DNA of 64,000 nt from Caldicellulosiruptor changbaiensis (GCF_003999255.1 NZ_CP034791.1:2024501-2088500); one strand, 5' to 3'; positions 26,757-35,475 are shown, numbered from the stretch's first letter. The notes: generated by a model from the sequence alone, not told the origin. Translations and numbers: made by a program.

Positions 26757-27920
26757 CTAAATCAATTTAACCTCAAGCAAGTTTCCCTCTTCAATTAAGT
26801 CCACATTAATTGGAACTGTGATATATCCATCTGCTCTCTTTAAACTTGATATCACGCTTGCACCCCTTTTTAAAATTTTGGCTACATTCTTACCATCTAT
26901 ATTTTTAATACTAACTCTCACATACTCTTCAGAGCCTATATCAGATGAGAGTCTTCTCTCAAGTGTGGCAAATATACTTTTTTCTTTTGGATTTAAATTG
27001 TACGCTTTGAAAAATGACTTTAAAAATATCTCCTTTAAAACAAAAAACATTGAAACAGGAAAGCCGGGAAGTCCTATCACAAGCTTATTTTCTACCTTTC
27101 CTATAATTGTTGGCTTGCCGGGTTTTATGGCTATGCCGTGGACAAGTACCTCTCCTAAAGCTGATATAGCTTCGACTGTTAAGTCTTTATCACCCTTAGA
27201 TGATCCAGCATTTACAAAGACTATATCAAATTCTTGTAAAAGTTCTTTTATCTTTTCTGTAAGTTTTTTTAAATTGTTTTCTACAGGCTTTAAAATTCCA
27301 ACTTCGAAACCATATCTTTGAAGTAAATCATTGAATATGACAGAATTGAATTCAACAAGCTGTCCTTCCTTCTCTACTATGTCAACAAGCTCCTCACCTG
27401 TTGGCAAAAAAGCAACCTTTGGCATTTTGTAAACCTTAACTTCAAGATAGCCACCAGCTTTTAAATACACCTTGTCAAAAATGGTTAAAAGATCTCCTTT
27501 TTTAATAAGTAACTGCTCCTTTTGTACATCCTCACCTTTTGAACGTACATTCTGTCGTGGATAGTAACTTTGGAAAATCTTTATCCTTCCATTTTCTATT
27601 TGTGCTTCTTCAAATGGCACAACAGCATCAAAACCCTCAATGCTTTCTCCTGTTTGAACAACTTTAAAGTTTTCAATTATTGCAGGATTTGCATCTGTAG
27701 TATTAAAAGTTTGCTCTGCATTTATTGCATAACCATCCATTGCAGCAACATCTGTAGGAGGCGATGTATTGAGTGAAAGATAGTCTTTTGCTGCAAATTT
27801 ACCTTGTGCTTTGTAAATTGAAATGGTCTCTGTTTTAAGGCTCAAATACTCTTTTAGTATTTTCTCAATTATATCTCTTGCATCTTGTGGGAGTGTAGCT
27901 GAAAAGTGATAATCTTTCAT
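26757..27920 (-). CDS. moeA: MoeA-family metal insertase, paralog 2
   Basis: Inserts Mo or W into adenylated pterin. The 387-residue chain has the MoeA domain order: AMDGYAI near residue 65, then an insert domain, FLPTGEELV near 190, and GIAIKPGKPTIIG with GLPGFPVS near 290. The normally GGxSxGxxD signature reads NAGSSKGDKD, as in a divergent MoeA subgroup often fused to a periplasmic-binding-like domain, which is absent here. It overlaps the preceding moeA by 4 bp. Different metal preference or specialisation is possible but unproven. Confidence 0.92.
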   Translation of the reverse strand: MKDYHFSATLPQDARDIIEKILKEYLSLKTETISIYKAQGKFAAKDYLSLNTSPPTDVAAMDGYAINAEQTFNTTDANPAIIENFKVVQTGESIEGFDAVVPFEEAQIENGRIKIFQSYYPRQNVRSKGEDVQKEQLLIKKGDLLTIFDKVYLKAGGYLEVKVYKMPKVAFLPTGEELVDIVEKEGQLVEFNSVIFNDLLQRYGFEVGILKPVENNLKKLTEKIKELLQEFDIVFVNAGSSKGDKDLTVEAISALGEVLVHGIAIKPGKPTIIGKVENKLVIGLPGFPVSMFFVLKEIFLKSFFKAYNLNPKEKSIFATLERRLSSDIGSEEYVRVSIKNIDGKNVAKILKRGASVISSLKRADGYITVPINVDLIEEGNLLEVKLI

Positions 27921-29131
27921 AGCAGTGTCACCTCAACAATATCACCTGCTTTAATACCCGTTTTTGTGCTATCTACCCTGATATAACCTGATGCATTGTT
28001 CAAAAGATTTATCGAACCGGATTTTCCGTACAGTGGCTCGGCAATAATTTCATCAGAGTATATAAGTTTTACAAATACAAACTCTGTTCTACCACTTGAG
28101 ATTGAAAAGTTTGTCTTCATTTTTGCTAAGACTTTTTTTGACGTATCCTGCTGGTGCAACAAAATGTCAATTAGCCTTTTTACAAAAAATTTAAATATAA
28201 AAAGGCAAGAAACAGGGTGGCCCGGAAGCCCAAATATGGCTTTGTCAAAAACCTTTGCAATTATTGTTGGCTTTCCTGGCTTTATTGAAACTCCATCAAC
28301 AAGAATTTTTGAATTCTCTAAGCTTGAAATAGCTTTCAGTGTGTTATCATATGTACCAACAGAACTTCCGCCAGATACCAGCACAATGTCGTTTTCTAAA
28401 ATGGCTTTTGATAGCATATCTTGCAAAGCATTATAATCATCTTTTACAATCCCATACAATTTAGGAACAGTGTACTCTTCAGTGCAAGAAGCAAAAAGTG
28501 TATATGAGTTTACATCATAAATCTTGGCTCCTTCAAGATTCTGGTCTTGTGAGATTATCTCATCACCTGTTGAAATAATCCCAACTTTTAGCTTTGAGAA
28601 AACCTCAACCTCTTTTTGACCTATTGCTGCCAAAACACCAATTTGAGGCGCTTTTAATTTTTGATACTTTTTAATAACAATACAGCCTTTCTTTATATCC
28701 TCACCCTTTTTAAGTATGTTCTCATTTGGCTTTACTGGCCGAAAGACAAAAAGCTTCCCATCTTCTTCAATGGTATTTTCAAGCATGACCACGGCATTGC
28801 TGCCATCTGGCACATGACCACCTGTAAAAATCCTCGCCGCCTGACCTTCACCAATCTCAAATGTTGGAATCTCCCCTGTCTTTACCTCACCAACCAAATC
28901 AAAGATGGCAGGGTTTTCATCGTTTGCCGAAAATGTCTTCTCACACCTTATTGCATATCCATCAACAGTTGACTTGTCAAAGTGCGGAACATCTATACTT
29001 GATATAATGTCCTTTGCACAAATCCTATCCAAGGCCTCTTGGATGGGGATGGTCTCAGTTTTCAAGCTAACGTTTGAAAATTCCCTTCGCAAAATGTCAA
29101 ACACTTCAAAGTAAGTCATTAAAACCTTCAT
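27917..29131 (-). CDS. moeA: MoeA-family metal insertase, paralog 1
   Basis: A 404-residue MoeA with VDGYAIRCEKTF, FTGGHVPDGSNAVVMLE, ISTGDEI, the canonical-like SGGSSVGTYD signature and GVSIKPGKPTII...GLPGHPVS. Compared with its neighbour it keeps the usual active-site sequence. The AAGGTGAT ribosome site overlaps the tupC stop. Two tandem MoeA genes directly after tungstate uptake genes suggest one may prefer tungstate. Confidence 0.94.
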   Translation of the reverse strand: MKVLMTYFEVFDILRREFSNVSLKTETIPIQEALDRICAKDIISSIDVPHFDKSTVDGYAIRCEKTFSANDENPAIFDLVGEVKTGEIPTFEIGEGQAARIFTGGHVPDGSNAVVMLENTIEEDGKLFVFRPVKPNENILKKGEDIKKGCIVIKKYQKLKAPQIGVLAAIGQKEVEVFSKLKVGIISTGDEIISQDQNLEGAKIYDVNSYTLFASCTEEYTVPKLYGIVKDDYNALQDMLSKAILENDIVLVSGGSSVGTYDNTLKAISSLENSKILVDGVSIKPGKPTIIAKVFDKAIFGLPGHPVSCLFIFKFFVKRLIDILLHQQDTSKKVLAKMKTNFSISSGRTEFVFVKLIYSDEIIAEPLYGKSGSINLLNNASGYIRVDSTKTGIKAGDIVEVTLL

Positions 29132-29137
29132 AGTTAA

Positions 29138-29713
29138 TCACCTTTTCTCTATTATTTGATTATCTTCAAAGTATACCAGCTTTGAGCAAGCCACCATCTG
29201 TGAGTTGTGTGTCACCATAATTATACATCTATTTTGTGCATCTTTTTCTATCTTTTCAAAAATAAAATTTCTTACTGAACTGTCAAGGTACGAATCTGGT
29301 TCATCTAAAAAGAGAACGTCTGACTCAATGTAAAATGCTCTTAAAAAAGCAACAAGCTGTTTTTGCCCAAGTGATAAAGAGTGTATGTTCAGGTTAGGGT
29401 CTATTGAAAATGCTTTCAGTATTTTTATAGCTTCTTTTAAGGGCTGGTCTTTTAAACTCAAAGAGAGGTTATACGCTGCACTTCCTTTGAAAAAATATGG
29501 CTGTTGGGATAGCATAACTTTTTTGTTAAATGTATTCTTAATCATTCCCTTAAAATCACTGTCTTTGCCAAAAAGCATTCTCAAAAATGTTGTTTTCCCG
29601 CACCCATTTGGTCCTCTTATAATATATAAGCCTTTATTATCAAACTTTAAGTTTTTACACCGAAACAAAAGCCTGTCCCCGAAATACTTCTCAACCTCTT
29701 TTACCTCAATCAA
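29138..29713 (-). CDS. tupC: Tungstate ABC transporter ATPase (TupC-like)
   Basis: A 191-residue ABC ATPase, short as usual for the Tup type: Walker A GPNGCGKTT, Q-loop LSQQPYF, signature SLGQKQLVAFLRAF, Walker B VLFLDEPDSYLD and the H-loop MVTHNSQ. It has no C-terminal regulatory domain. It overlaps the permease gene by 8 bp. Specificity for tungstate rests on the TupA-like binding protein and on context. Confidence 0.9.
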   Translation of the reverse strand: MIEVKEVEKYFGDRLLFRCKNLKFDNKGLYIIRGPNGCGKTTFLRMLFGKDSDFKGMIKNTFNKKVMLSQQPYFFKGSAAYNLSLSLKDQPLKEAIKILKAFSIDPNLNIHSLSLGQKQLVAFLRAFYIESDVLFLDEPDSYLDSSVRNFIFEKIEKDAQNRCIIMVTHNSQMVACSKLVYFEDNQIIEKR

Positions 29714-30338
29714 CTATATCACCCTGCAATATCTGCAAAATGGTATTAAATGCAAATGATATAATGAGTAAAACCATACCCAGCAAAAGCGCCATTGAAA
29801 ATTCTCCTTTTGTAATTTCATAGATAATAGCTGTTGTCAAAATACGAGTCTCTCCTTCTATATTCCCACCGACAATCAAAACAGCTCCTACCTCGGAAAT
29901 TGAACGCGAAAGCCCAAGGATGGTTGCATAAACCAGCTCTTTTGAATACTCTTTTATAAGTGCAATGTATCTCTTTTTGCCTTCTACATTTAAGTAGTCT
30001 AAGTTGTCCAAAACTAATTGCACATTTTTAAGGCCTGACAATGTATAGAGTACCACTATTGGCACAATCAAAATTACCTGGGCAATAATCATTGCCCACT
30101 TGGTAAAAAGTATATCTAAAAACCCCAGTGGACCTTTTTTTGAGAGAATAATATATACCAAAAGTCCTGCTAAAACTGGTGGAAGACCAGAGAGAGTATA
30201 TACCAACCTCAACACAAATTTTCGGCCTTTAAACCTTTTTATCTTCAAGAAGTATCCAATTGGAACACCTATTATAATCGAAACAATCGTTGATGGAATA
30301 CAGACAATCAGGGTTGAGACAACAACATTTGCAAGCAT
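29706..30338 (-). CDS. tupB: Tungstate ABC transporter permease (TupB-like)
   Basis: A 210-residue permease with about five membrane helices, including YTLSGLPPVLAGLLVYI and the coupling-loop segment YATILGLSRSISEVGAVLIVGGN (EAA-like). It lies 19 bp after tupA. TupB-type permeases are the closest by size and loop sequence. Confidence 0.9.
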   Translation of the reverse strand: MLANVVVSTLIVCIPSTIVSIIIGVPIGYFLKIKRFKGRKFVLRLVYTLSGLPPVLAGLLVYIILSKKGPLGFLDILFTKWAMIIAQVILIVPIVVLYTLSGLKNVQLVLDNLDYLNVEGKKRYIALIKEYSKELVYATILGLSRSISEVGAVLIVGGNIEGETRILTTAIIYEITKGEFSMALLLGMVLLIISFAFNTILQILQGDIVD

Positions 30339-30357
30339 TGAGTTTACCTCTGCCTTT

Positions 30358-31173
30358 TTATTTTACTGCTCTGTAAACCTCTTTTTTGAAATATTTTTGA
30401 TTAAAAGAATTAACAAGCTTCTTGAACTCATCGCTTTTTAAAAAAGTGTCAAATAGGCTCAAGTCTGGTTTTTTGGGTGAAAAGGCAAAGTAATACGTGT
30501 TTGCTAATATTTCTTCCTTGGGATTTTGATATATAACATCCAGTTTATCAAGTTTGTCTTTCATTTTATAAAATGTTGCCTCATCAGTTAAAATAAAAGC
30601 CTCCTTTTCATTTGCAAGATTTAAACTCATCCCCATCCCCTGACCTGACTTTATATAGCCTTTAAAATTTGGCTTTGTTTTTGCCAGTTTCCAAATCTCA
30701 AGCTCTCTAATATACGTTGCAGAGTTGTCTGCCCGGGATACAAATTTTAAATTTTTATTTTTTATTATCAAAAACGCCGCCTCAATAGATTTTACCTTCT
30801 TGAATAAATCCTTTTTGCTTTTTGGTCCAACAAGTATAAAGTAGTTTGAAACAAAAGGAGTATACCTTTGGATAAGCTTTTGTTTTTTGAGGTCATCCAA
30901 AAAAGATTTTTCATGGATGATTATTCCATCAGCATCCCCATTTTTGAATATCTTCACAGCCTGACCACTGCCAACAGAGATAAAGTCAAGTTTCATATCA
31001 TTCTTTTTTTCAAATTCAGGAACAACAAAACTTAAAAATCCACTGTCATATATACTTGTAGTTGTTGCCATTTTAAATGTTTTAACAGGTTTTGAAAAAG
31101 AATATAATGAAAATGTAAAGATAAAAGTTAAAAGAATAGATACCAAAACAATTTTAACCATAGCCTTTCTCAT
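30358..31173 (-). CDS. tupA: Tungstate-binding protein (TupA-like)
   Basis: Extracellular oxyanion-binding component, 271 residues. After an N-terminal hydrophobic segment (residues 6-26) come ATTTSIYDSGF, VGSGQAVKIFKNGDADGIIIH, SRADNSATYIRELEIW and GQGMGMSLNLA, the pattern of TupA proteins. No lipobox cysteine is visible, although Gram-positive binding proteins are usually lipoproteins; an uncleaved anchor is possible. The GGAG site 9 bases before the ATG supports the start. It is the first gene after the riboswitch. Confidence 0.9.
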   Translation of the reverse strand: MRKAMVKIVLVSILLTFIFTFSLYSFSKPVKTFKMATTTSIYDSGFLSFVVPEFEKKNDMKLDFISVGSGQAVKIFKNGDADGIIIHEKSFLDDLKKQKLIQRYTPFVSNYFILVGPKSKKDLFKKVKSIEAAFLIIKNKNLKFVSRADNSATYIRELEIWKLAKTKPNFKGYIKSGQGMGMSLNLANEKEAFILTDEATFYKMKDKLDKLDVIYQNPKEEILANTYYFAFSPKKPDLSLFDTFLKSDEFKKLVNSFNQKYFKKEVYRAVK

Positions 31174-31220
31174 CTTTTTGCACTCCTTTTTTTAATAGTC
31201 AAATTTCAGTCTTTCTAAAA

Positions 31221-31264
31221 CAAAAAAGGTACTCCCCCGCTTTGAAAAAACCGGAAAGAGTACC
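31221..31264 (-). terminator. Riboswitch expression platform: terminator before tupA
   Basis: On the minus strand GGTACTC (31264-31258) pairs with GAGTACC (31234-31228), followed by TTTTTT. An exclusive alternative pairs CAAAGCGGG of this hairpin (31244-31236) with CCCGCTTTG inside the aptamer (31292-31284), a nine-pair antiterminator. Confidence 0.85.
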
Positions 31265-31387
31265 CTTTTAAATCTTTCCTTTCCAAAGCGGGAGGCGCAG
31301 TGGTTTCCCAAACCTGCACCCTATCGGCCAAAGCACCATGAAGAGGGAAAAACCCTCTTTTTAGGTTGCAATGGCTCGGAAAGATTT
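31265..31387 (-). ncRNA. Moco/tungsten-cofactor riboswitch aptamer
   Basis: This GC-rich leader lies directly after the ThiF-like stop codon and before tupA. A 10-bp closing stem pairs 31378-31387 with 31270-31279. Inside are CCGAGCCATTGCAACC, a 7-bp hairpin (31341-31347 with 31353-31359), a GGTTT/AAACC hairpin and GCGCCTCCCG, all features I recognise from the Moco RNA motif. It is followed by a terminator/antiterminator pair. Ligand binding should hold the CCCGCTTTG strand and so favour termination of tupABC-moeA-moeA-moaA-moaC. Whether it prefers the Mo or W cofactor cannot be read. Confidence 0.85.
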
Positions 31388-32068
31388 TCAAAATTCAAAA
31401 GTTCTATATTCATTTGTCAAAAGGTTTACAAATAAACATTTGCCTATAAGTGGTTCTCCCTGCTTTGAGACCAGTTTACAAAACTCAGAAAGCTCTAACG
31501 CTGCTGTCAACATTGGTGCAAAAATTGGGTTGCCAAGGTCTTTTTCAGCACCCTCAACATTTGCCTCTCCCAAAAGTTTTTCTATCCCAGGTTTGTCTTT
31601 TGTGATGATGGCAATCTGTGCATACCAGCCAGCACACCCACCGTGGATTAAAATCTTGCCTGTCTGTTGTACAAACTTAGATAAACTTTTTCTTATCTCC
31701 ATGTTGTCTGTTGCATCAAATATATAATCTGCCTCAAGCAAAAAAATTTCAAGGTTGTCTAAGTATGCTTTTTCTTTTATAGGCTCTAAGTACACGTTTG
31801 GATTTATCTCTTTTACTCTCTTTTCAGCTTCAAAGACCTTGTATTTGCCTAAGTTGTTAATATTTGAGAGTATCTGCCTGTTGAGGTTTGTTTCATCAAA
31901 TGTGTCCATGTCAACTGCTATAATCTTCTTCACTCCAAGCCTTGCCAAACCCTCAATCAAAAATCCGCCTATGCCACCGACACCAACAACAGCAACAGTT
32001 GTTGCAAGAAGCTTCTTTTGTCCTTCTTCAGTTAAGGCACCAATATTTTTTAAAAATCTTTTTTGCAT
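31388..32068 (-). CDS. ThiF/MoeB/HesA-family E1-like adenylyltransferase
   Basis: Activates the C-terminal GG of a small sulfur carrier by adenylation. The 226-residue protein has the nucleotide-binding VVGVGGIGGF loop, AVDMDTFDETNLNRQIL and IFDATDNMEIR. The CxxC zinc pairs of larger MoeB proteins are absent, so it is a short HesA-like version. It lies 6 bp after the MoaD/ThiS-like gene, its likely partner. Confidence 0.9.
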   Translation of the reverse strand: MQKRFLKNIGALTEEGQKKLLATTVAVVGVGGIGGFLIEGLARLGVKKIIAVDMDTFDETNLNRQILSNINNLGKYKVFEAEKRVKEINPNVYLEPIKEKAYLDNLEIFLLEADYIFDATDNMEIRKSLSKFVQQTGKILIHGGCAGWYAQIAIITKDKPGIEKLLGEANVEGAEKDLGNPIFAPMLTAALELSEFCKLVSKQGEPLIGKCLFVNLLTNEYRTFEF

Positions 32069-32074
32069 AAAACC

Positions 32075-32305
32075 TTATCCTCCAGTTGCAAATGGAGTGA
32101 TATACACACTATCATTGTCTGAAAAAATATAAGTATTGTCAACTTTTTTTTGGTTTACAATAACAAATCCAACTTTGTCGGCTGGAATATTAAGCTTCTG
32201 AAGAAGGGTTAAAACATCCATGTTCTCTTCTATCTCAAGCTCAAACTTGCCAACTCTGCTACCATATCTTCTGAAAAAATCATTTACCTCTACTCCAATT
32301 TTCAT
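32075..32305 (-). CDS. MoaD/ThiS-like sulfur carrier
   Basis: A 76-residue beta-grasp protein ending in the required Gly-Gly (TPFATGG). A carrier of this kind brings sulfur for the dithiolene of the pterin cofactor. The start overlaps the AOR 3' end by 26 bp, and its partner E1 follows at once. MoaD is favoured over ThiS because of the surrounding tungsten-cofactor genes. Confidence 0.9.
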   Translation of the reverse strand: MKIGVEVNDFFRRYGSRVGKFELEIEENMDVLTLLQKLNIPADKVGFVIVNQKKVDNTYIFSDNDSVYITPFATGG

Positions 32306-34049
32306 ATTCTCTTTCCACCCTCTCTATATACATCTTTAAAAGTCTGTTCAGTCTTTCCTCGTCCATCTTGCCCCAAAGAGTTGGCGTTTCAAAAATTCTC
32401 TTTGGAAATTTGTAATTTTCAAGTGAATAGCCAAGTTCCTTTTTAATCTTTAGTTTCGTAAAAAAGATGTCATTGCCAAGGCGGGTCAGGTCTTCATCTG
32501 TCCAGTTGATACCTATTGAATTCAAGGCTTTTAAGATTGTTGTCCTGTCATATACTTTTCTTGCAAAAAGGCAGATGCAAAGCGATGTCAAAATAGCTCT
32601 TTCTTTTTCCTCGTTTATTACATACTCTATTATGTCCTCATCCTTTAGTTCTTTTGCACTCTGGTCATATGCATACCCTGCATTATCTAAGTGCGAATGC
32701 CTTGCACCAACAGTCTGACCAAGAGCAAACGCATAGCCTGTGTGATATCCTGCCATCTCATTGCCACCATACAAAAGTGCAAACTCTTCTCCACCGTATT
32801 TTTTCACAGCTTCTTTCAAACCTTTGCCAATTGTGTAGTAAAACTCGTTGCTTCTATCTGCAATATTATCAATTGCTTTAACATACTCCATGGTGTTGCC
32901 AAACTCAAGGTCTGCAAGAGTGTCTTCTCTTGTAATAAGACCTTTTTTGAGTGCCTCTGTTGCCCATGCCAAAACAACACCGGTTGAAATTGCATCAAGC
33001 CCTGCAAGTTCAACCTCTTCTATAATCTGCAAAACCTCATCTGTTGTCTTTATTCCAAGAAGGCTCCCCAAAGCGTAAATTAGCTCATGGTCGTATGATA
33101 CTGCTATTGACTCATACTCATACCCTTTGTCAAATTCGCGCCTGAACTGGCCTATATGAATACATCCAATTGGACAGCCAACACATGAAACCTTTCTTAT
33201 TAGATTCTTTTCTGCAAAAGTCTCACCAGATATGTCATCTGCATGTTCAAAATTGGACTGCAAAAGGTTCTTTGTTGGCAGGGAATTTATAGCATTTAAA
33301 ACCTTGATGTTCATTGGAGTTCCAAGCTCATGGTATTTTGCCATGGCGTCTGTTTGTGTAACCTTTTTGTAAATCTCTTGATACGTTTTAAAATACTCTT
33401 TCAGATTACCAATTGGCAGGTCTTCCTCGCCCATTATCATCATTGCTTTTAAATTCTTACTTCCAAAGACTGCTCCAATTCCAAGTCTTCCAAAATGTCT
33501 ATAAGTATCTACATTTACACACGAATATGTCACAAGATTTTCTCCTGCTTTCCCAATTCTTATGATACTTCTTTTACCAGGGCCTGGCTCTCTTTCTCTT
33601 ATCAGTCTTCCGACCTCTTCAACATCAAGCCCCCACATAGCTCGTGCATCTTTGAACTCTATAGACTTGTCTGTTATCACAAGATAAGTTGGTTTTTGAG
33701 CTTTTCCAGTTATAACAATTGCATCGTAGCCTGCATTTCTGATTGCCATGGCAAGTCTTCCACCTGCATGGCTCTCACCATACTCACCTGTATGAGGTGA
33801 GATAAACGTCGCAACAGCTTTTGTCACAACAGGAAATATTGTTGAAAGCGGGCCAATTGAGATAATAAGTGGTTGCTGCTGATCAAGTGGCGGAAGGTCT
33901 TTTTTCATGTTCTCTTCAAGTAGCTTTGCAGCAACTCCGACTCCACCTAAGTATTTATACAAGTCCTTTCTTTCTTGTATATCTGCTTTTTTGTTTGTAA
34001 GGTCTATATATAGAACCCTTATAAAATCTGTCCCAATCATTTTACTCAC
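32280..34049 (-). CDS. aor: Tungsten-containing aldehyde:ferredoxin oxidoreductase family enzyme
   Basis: A 589-residue AOR-family oxidoreductase that binds a tungsto-bispterin cofactor and one [4Fe-4S] cluster. The N-terminal pterin-binding part includes LGGVGVAAKLLEENM, SIGPLSTIFP and ESHAGGRLAMAIRNAGYD; cluster cysteines lie in CVGCPIGC (near residue 288) and CICLFARKVYD (near 500). The substrate is uncertain: aldehydes or, as reported for the related Caldicellulosiruptor XOR enzyme, an unknown compound. It overlaps the ferredoxin gene by 8 bp, which fits electron transfer to that partner. Confidence 0.95.
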   Translation of the reverse strand: MSKMIGTDFIRVLYIDLTNKKADIQERKDLYKYLGGVGVAAKLLEENMKKDLPPLDQQQPLIISIGPLSTIFPVVTKAVATFISPHTGEYGESHAGGRLAMAIRNAGYDAIVITGKAQKPTYLVITDKSIEFKDARAMWGLDVEEVGRLIREREPGPGKRSIIRIGKAGENLVTYSCVNVDTYRHFGRLGIGAVFGSKNLKAMMIMGEEDLPIGNLKEYFKTYQEIYKKVTQTDAMAKYHELGTPMNIKVLNAINSLPTKNLLQSNFEHADDISGETFAEKNLIRKVSCVGCPIGCIHIGQFRREFDKGYEYESIAVSYDHELIYALGSLLGIKTTDEVLQIIEEVELAGLDAISTGVVLAWATEALKKGLITREDTLADLEFGNTMEYVKAIDNIADRSNEFYYTIGKGLKEAVKKYGGEEFALLYGGNEMAGYHTGYAFALGQTVGARHSHLDNAGYAYDQSAKELKDEDIIEYVINEEKERAILTSLCICLFARKVYDRTTILKALNSIGINWTDEDLTRLGNDIFFTKLKIKKELGYSLENYKFPKRIFETPTLWGKMDEERLNRLLKMYIERVEREYENWSRGK

Positions 34050-34452
34050 TCACCTCTTCCATGCTCAAGCAGTTATGAGGACACATTCTAACACATGCTC
34101 CACAATGCTTGCAAACTATAGGAATTTTCCTATCGTAGTCCATGTGAATAGAACCTACAATACAAGCCGAAACACATTTTTCACAGGCAATGCACTTTTC
34201 TTCTATTAGCCTTACGCCTCCACCCGGACGCTTCACAAGCGCATTTGTTGGACAAGCCTCTGCACAGGCAGGTTCTTTGCAAGCAACACATACTGTTGCT
34301 GCAAACTTGCTCTGAAGTCCTCCTCTTGTTTTTACTTTTATAGAGCTTTTTGCTAAGTTATGATTGTTATGATTCACAGCTGCACATGTAAGCATACATG
34401 TAAAACATCCAAGGCACTTGTTCATATTGTCAGCCCGAAGAGCCTTTAGCAA
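34042..34452 (-). CDS. Polyferredoxin partner of the AOR-family enzyme
   Basis: A 136-residue iron-sulfur protein with enough cysteines for four [4Fe-4S] clusters: CLGCFTCMLTC, CVACKEPACAEACP, CIACEKCVSAC and CKHCGACVRMCP. This is the HycB/CooF-like electron-transfer type. It probably takes electrons from the oxidoreductase. It is the first gene of the tungsten run; its promoter should lie in 34453-34600, but no convincing -35/-10 pair was found there on the minus strand. Confidence 0.93.
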   Translation of the reverse strand: MLKALRADNMNKCLGCFTCMLTCAAVNHNNHNLAKSSIKVKTRGGLQSKFAATVCVACKEPACAEACPTNALVKRPGGGVRLIEEKCIACEKCVSACIVGSIHMDYDRKIPIVCKHCGACVRMCPHNCLSMEEVSE

Positions 34453-34640
34453 TTAAATCACCACCTATTAACGAATTGATTAATTATAACAATATTTACT
34501 CCCAAATAGGCAGTATATAACTATTTATACCCACACGGACTCTAAACTAAACAGTTCAGCTTGTATTTGTTTATTTTTTAACAATCTTATTATACCACTT
34601 GATATGAAAGTTTACAATATGTCTTCTTGCAATTTAAAAT

Positions 34641-34669
34641 TTGTATTCTGAAGAGCCATGTTATATAAT
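34641..34669 (+). promoter_or_regulatory. Sigma-A promoter for the FAH-family gene
   Basis: TTGTAT (34641-34646), 17 bases, TATAAT (34664-34669), about 47 bases before the start. The ribosome site is TAGGAGGCG. It lies in the 263-bp divergent region between the ferredoxin and FAH genes. Confidence 0.65.
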
Positions 34670-34715
34670 TTTAACTAAAATGTCGTTATTCAATAGTAGG
34701 AGGCGACAAGTATAA

Positions 34716-35465
34716 ATGAAACTTGGAAGATTTTTTTATGCAAATAAGACATTTTTCGGACTTGTGGAAGATGATATGGTAAGAGTTGTAAAAAGTATAG
34801 ACCCACTGACTGTAAGCAAAGAAATTTATCCAAAAGAAGCCTTGAAAATCTTATCTCCTGTAAAACCCTCAAAAGTCATCTGTGTGGGACTCAATTATAA
34901 AGACCATGCAAATGAGCTAAAACTTGAAATCCCTCAAACTCCTGTTCTTTTTCTAAAACCCCCAACATGCGTAATCGGACACATGGAAAGTATCATATAC
35001 CCAGAGCATATGAGCAAACAGGTAGATTACGAAGGTGAGCTTGCAATAGTTATTAAAAAGGAGTGTCGAAATGTCACACCTGACGAAGCAAAAAAATACA
35101 TATTGGGCTATACCTGTGCAAATGATGTCACTGCAAGAGACCTGCAACCCAAAAATGGACAATGGACAGTTGCAAAATCATTTGACACATTCTTGCCACT
35201 TGGCCCTATCATAACAGATGAGATTGATCCAAATAATAGTAGAATTAAAACATACCTGAATGGAAAAGTGGTACAAAGCTCAAATACCAACAATTTTATA
35301 TTCAATGTAGAAACTCTTGTAAGCTATATAAGCTCAATAATGACATTAAAACCATTCGATGTGATTATAACTGGCACTCCTTCAGGAATTGGACCAATGA
35401 AAAGAGGAGATATCATTGAGGTTGAAATTGAAGGAATAGGAAGGCTTACCAATTATGTTGAATAA
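34716..35465 (+). CDS. Fumarylacetoacetate hydrolase family protein
   Basis: A 249-residue FAH-fold hydrolase or decarboxylase for 2-oxo acids. Metal-site and family motifs: CVGLNYKDHANEL, VDYEGELAIVI (E near 108), YTCANDVTARDLQ and FDVIITGTPSGIGPM. Relatives are acylpyruvases, oxaloacetate decarboxylases or HHDD isomerases; the substrate is not readable. It is a single-gene unit with its own promoter and a downstream hairpin. Confidence 0.92.
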   Translation: MKLGRFFYANKTFFGLVEDDMVRVVKSIDPLTVSKEIYPKEALKILSPVKPSKVICVGLNYKDHANELKLEIPQTPVLFLKPPTCVIGHMESIIYPEHMSKQVDYEGELAIVIKKECRNVTPDEAKKYILGYTCANDVTARDLQPKNGQWTVAKSFDTFLPLGPIITDEIDPNNSRIKTYLNGKVVQSSNTNNFIFNVETLVSYISSIMTLKPFDVIITGTPSGIGPMKRGDIIEVEIEGIGRLTNYVE

Positions 35466-35475
35466 AAAGCATGAA

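Noticed and set aside
31201-31380. The GC-rich hairpins as a simple REP-like repeat or rRNA fragment
   Set aside because: Closing stem, terminator/antiterminator and position before tupA fit a riboswitch; it occurs once here.
32075-32305. ThiS for thiamine synthesis
   Set aside because: No thiamine gene is nearby, while all neighbours are tungsten-cofactor genes, so MoaD is more likely.
34453-34640. A confident promoter for the ferredoxin-AOR genes
   Set aside because: Several AT-rich -10-like strings exist on the minus strand, but none has a good -35 at the right distance.
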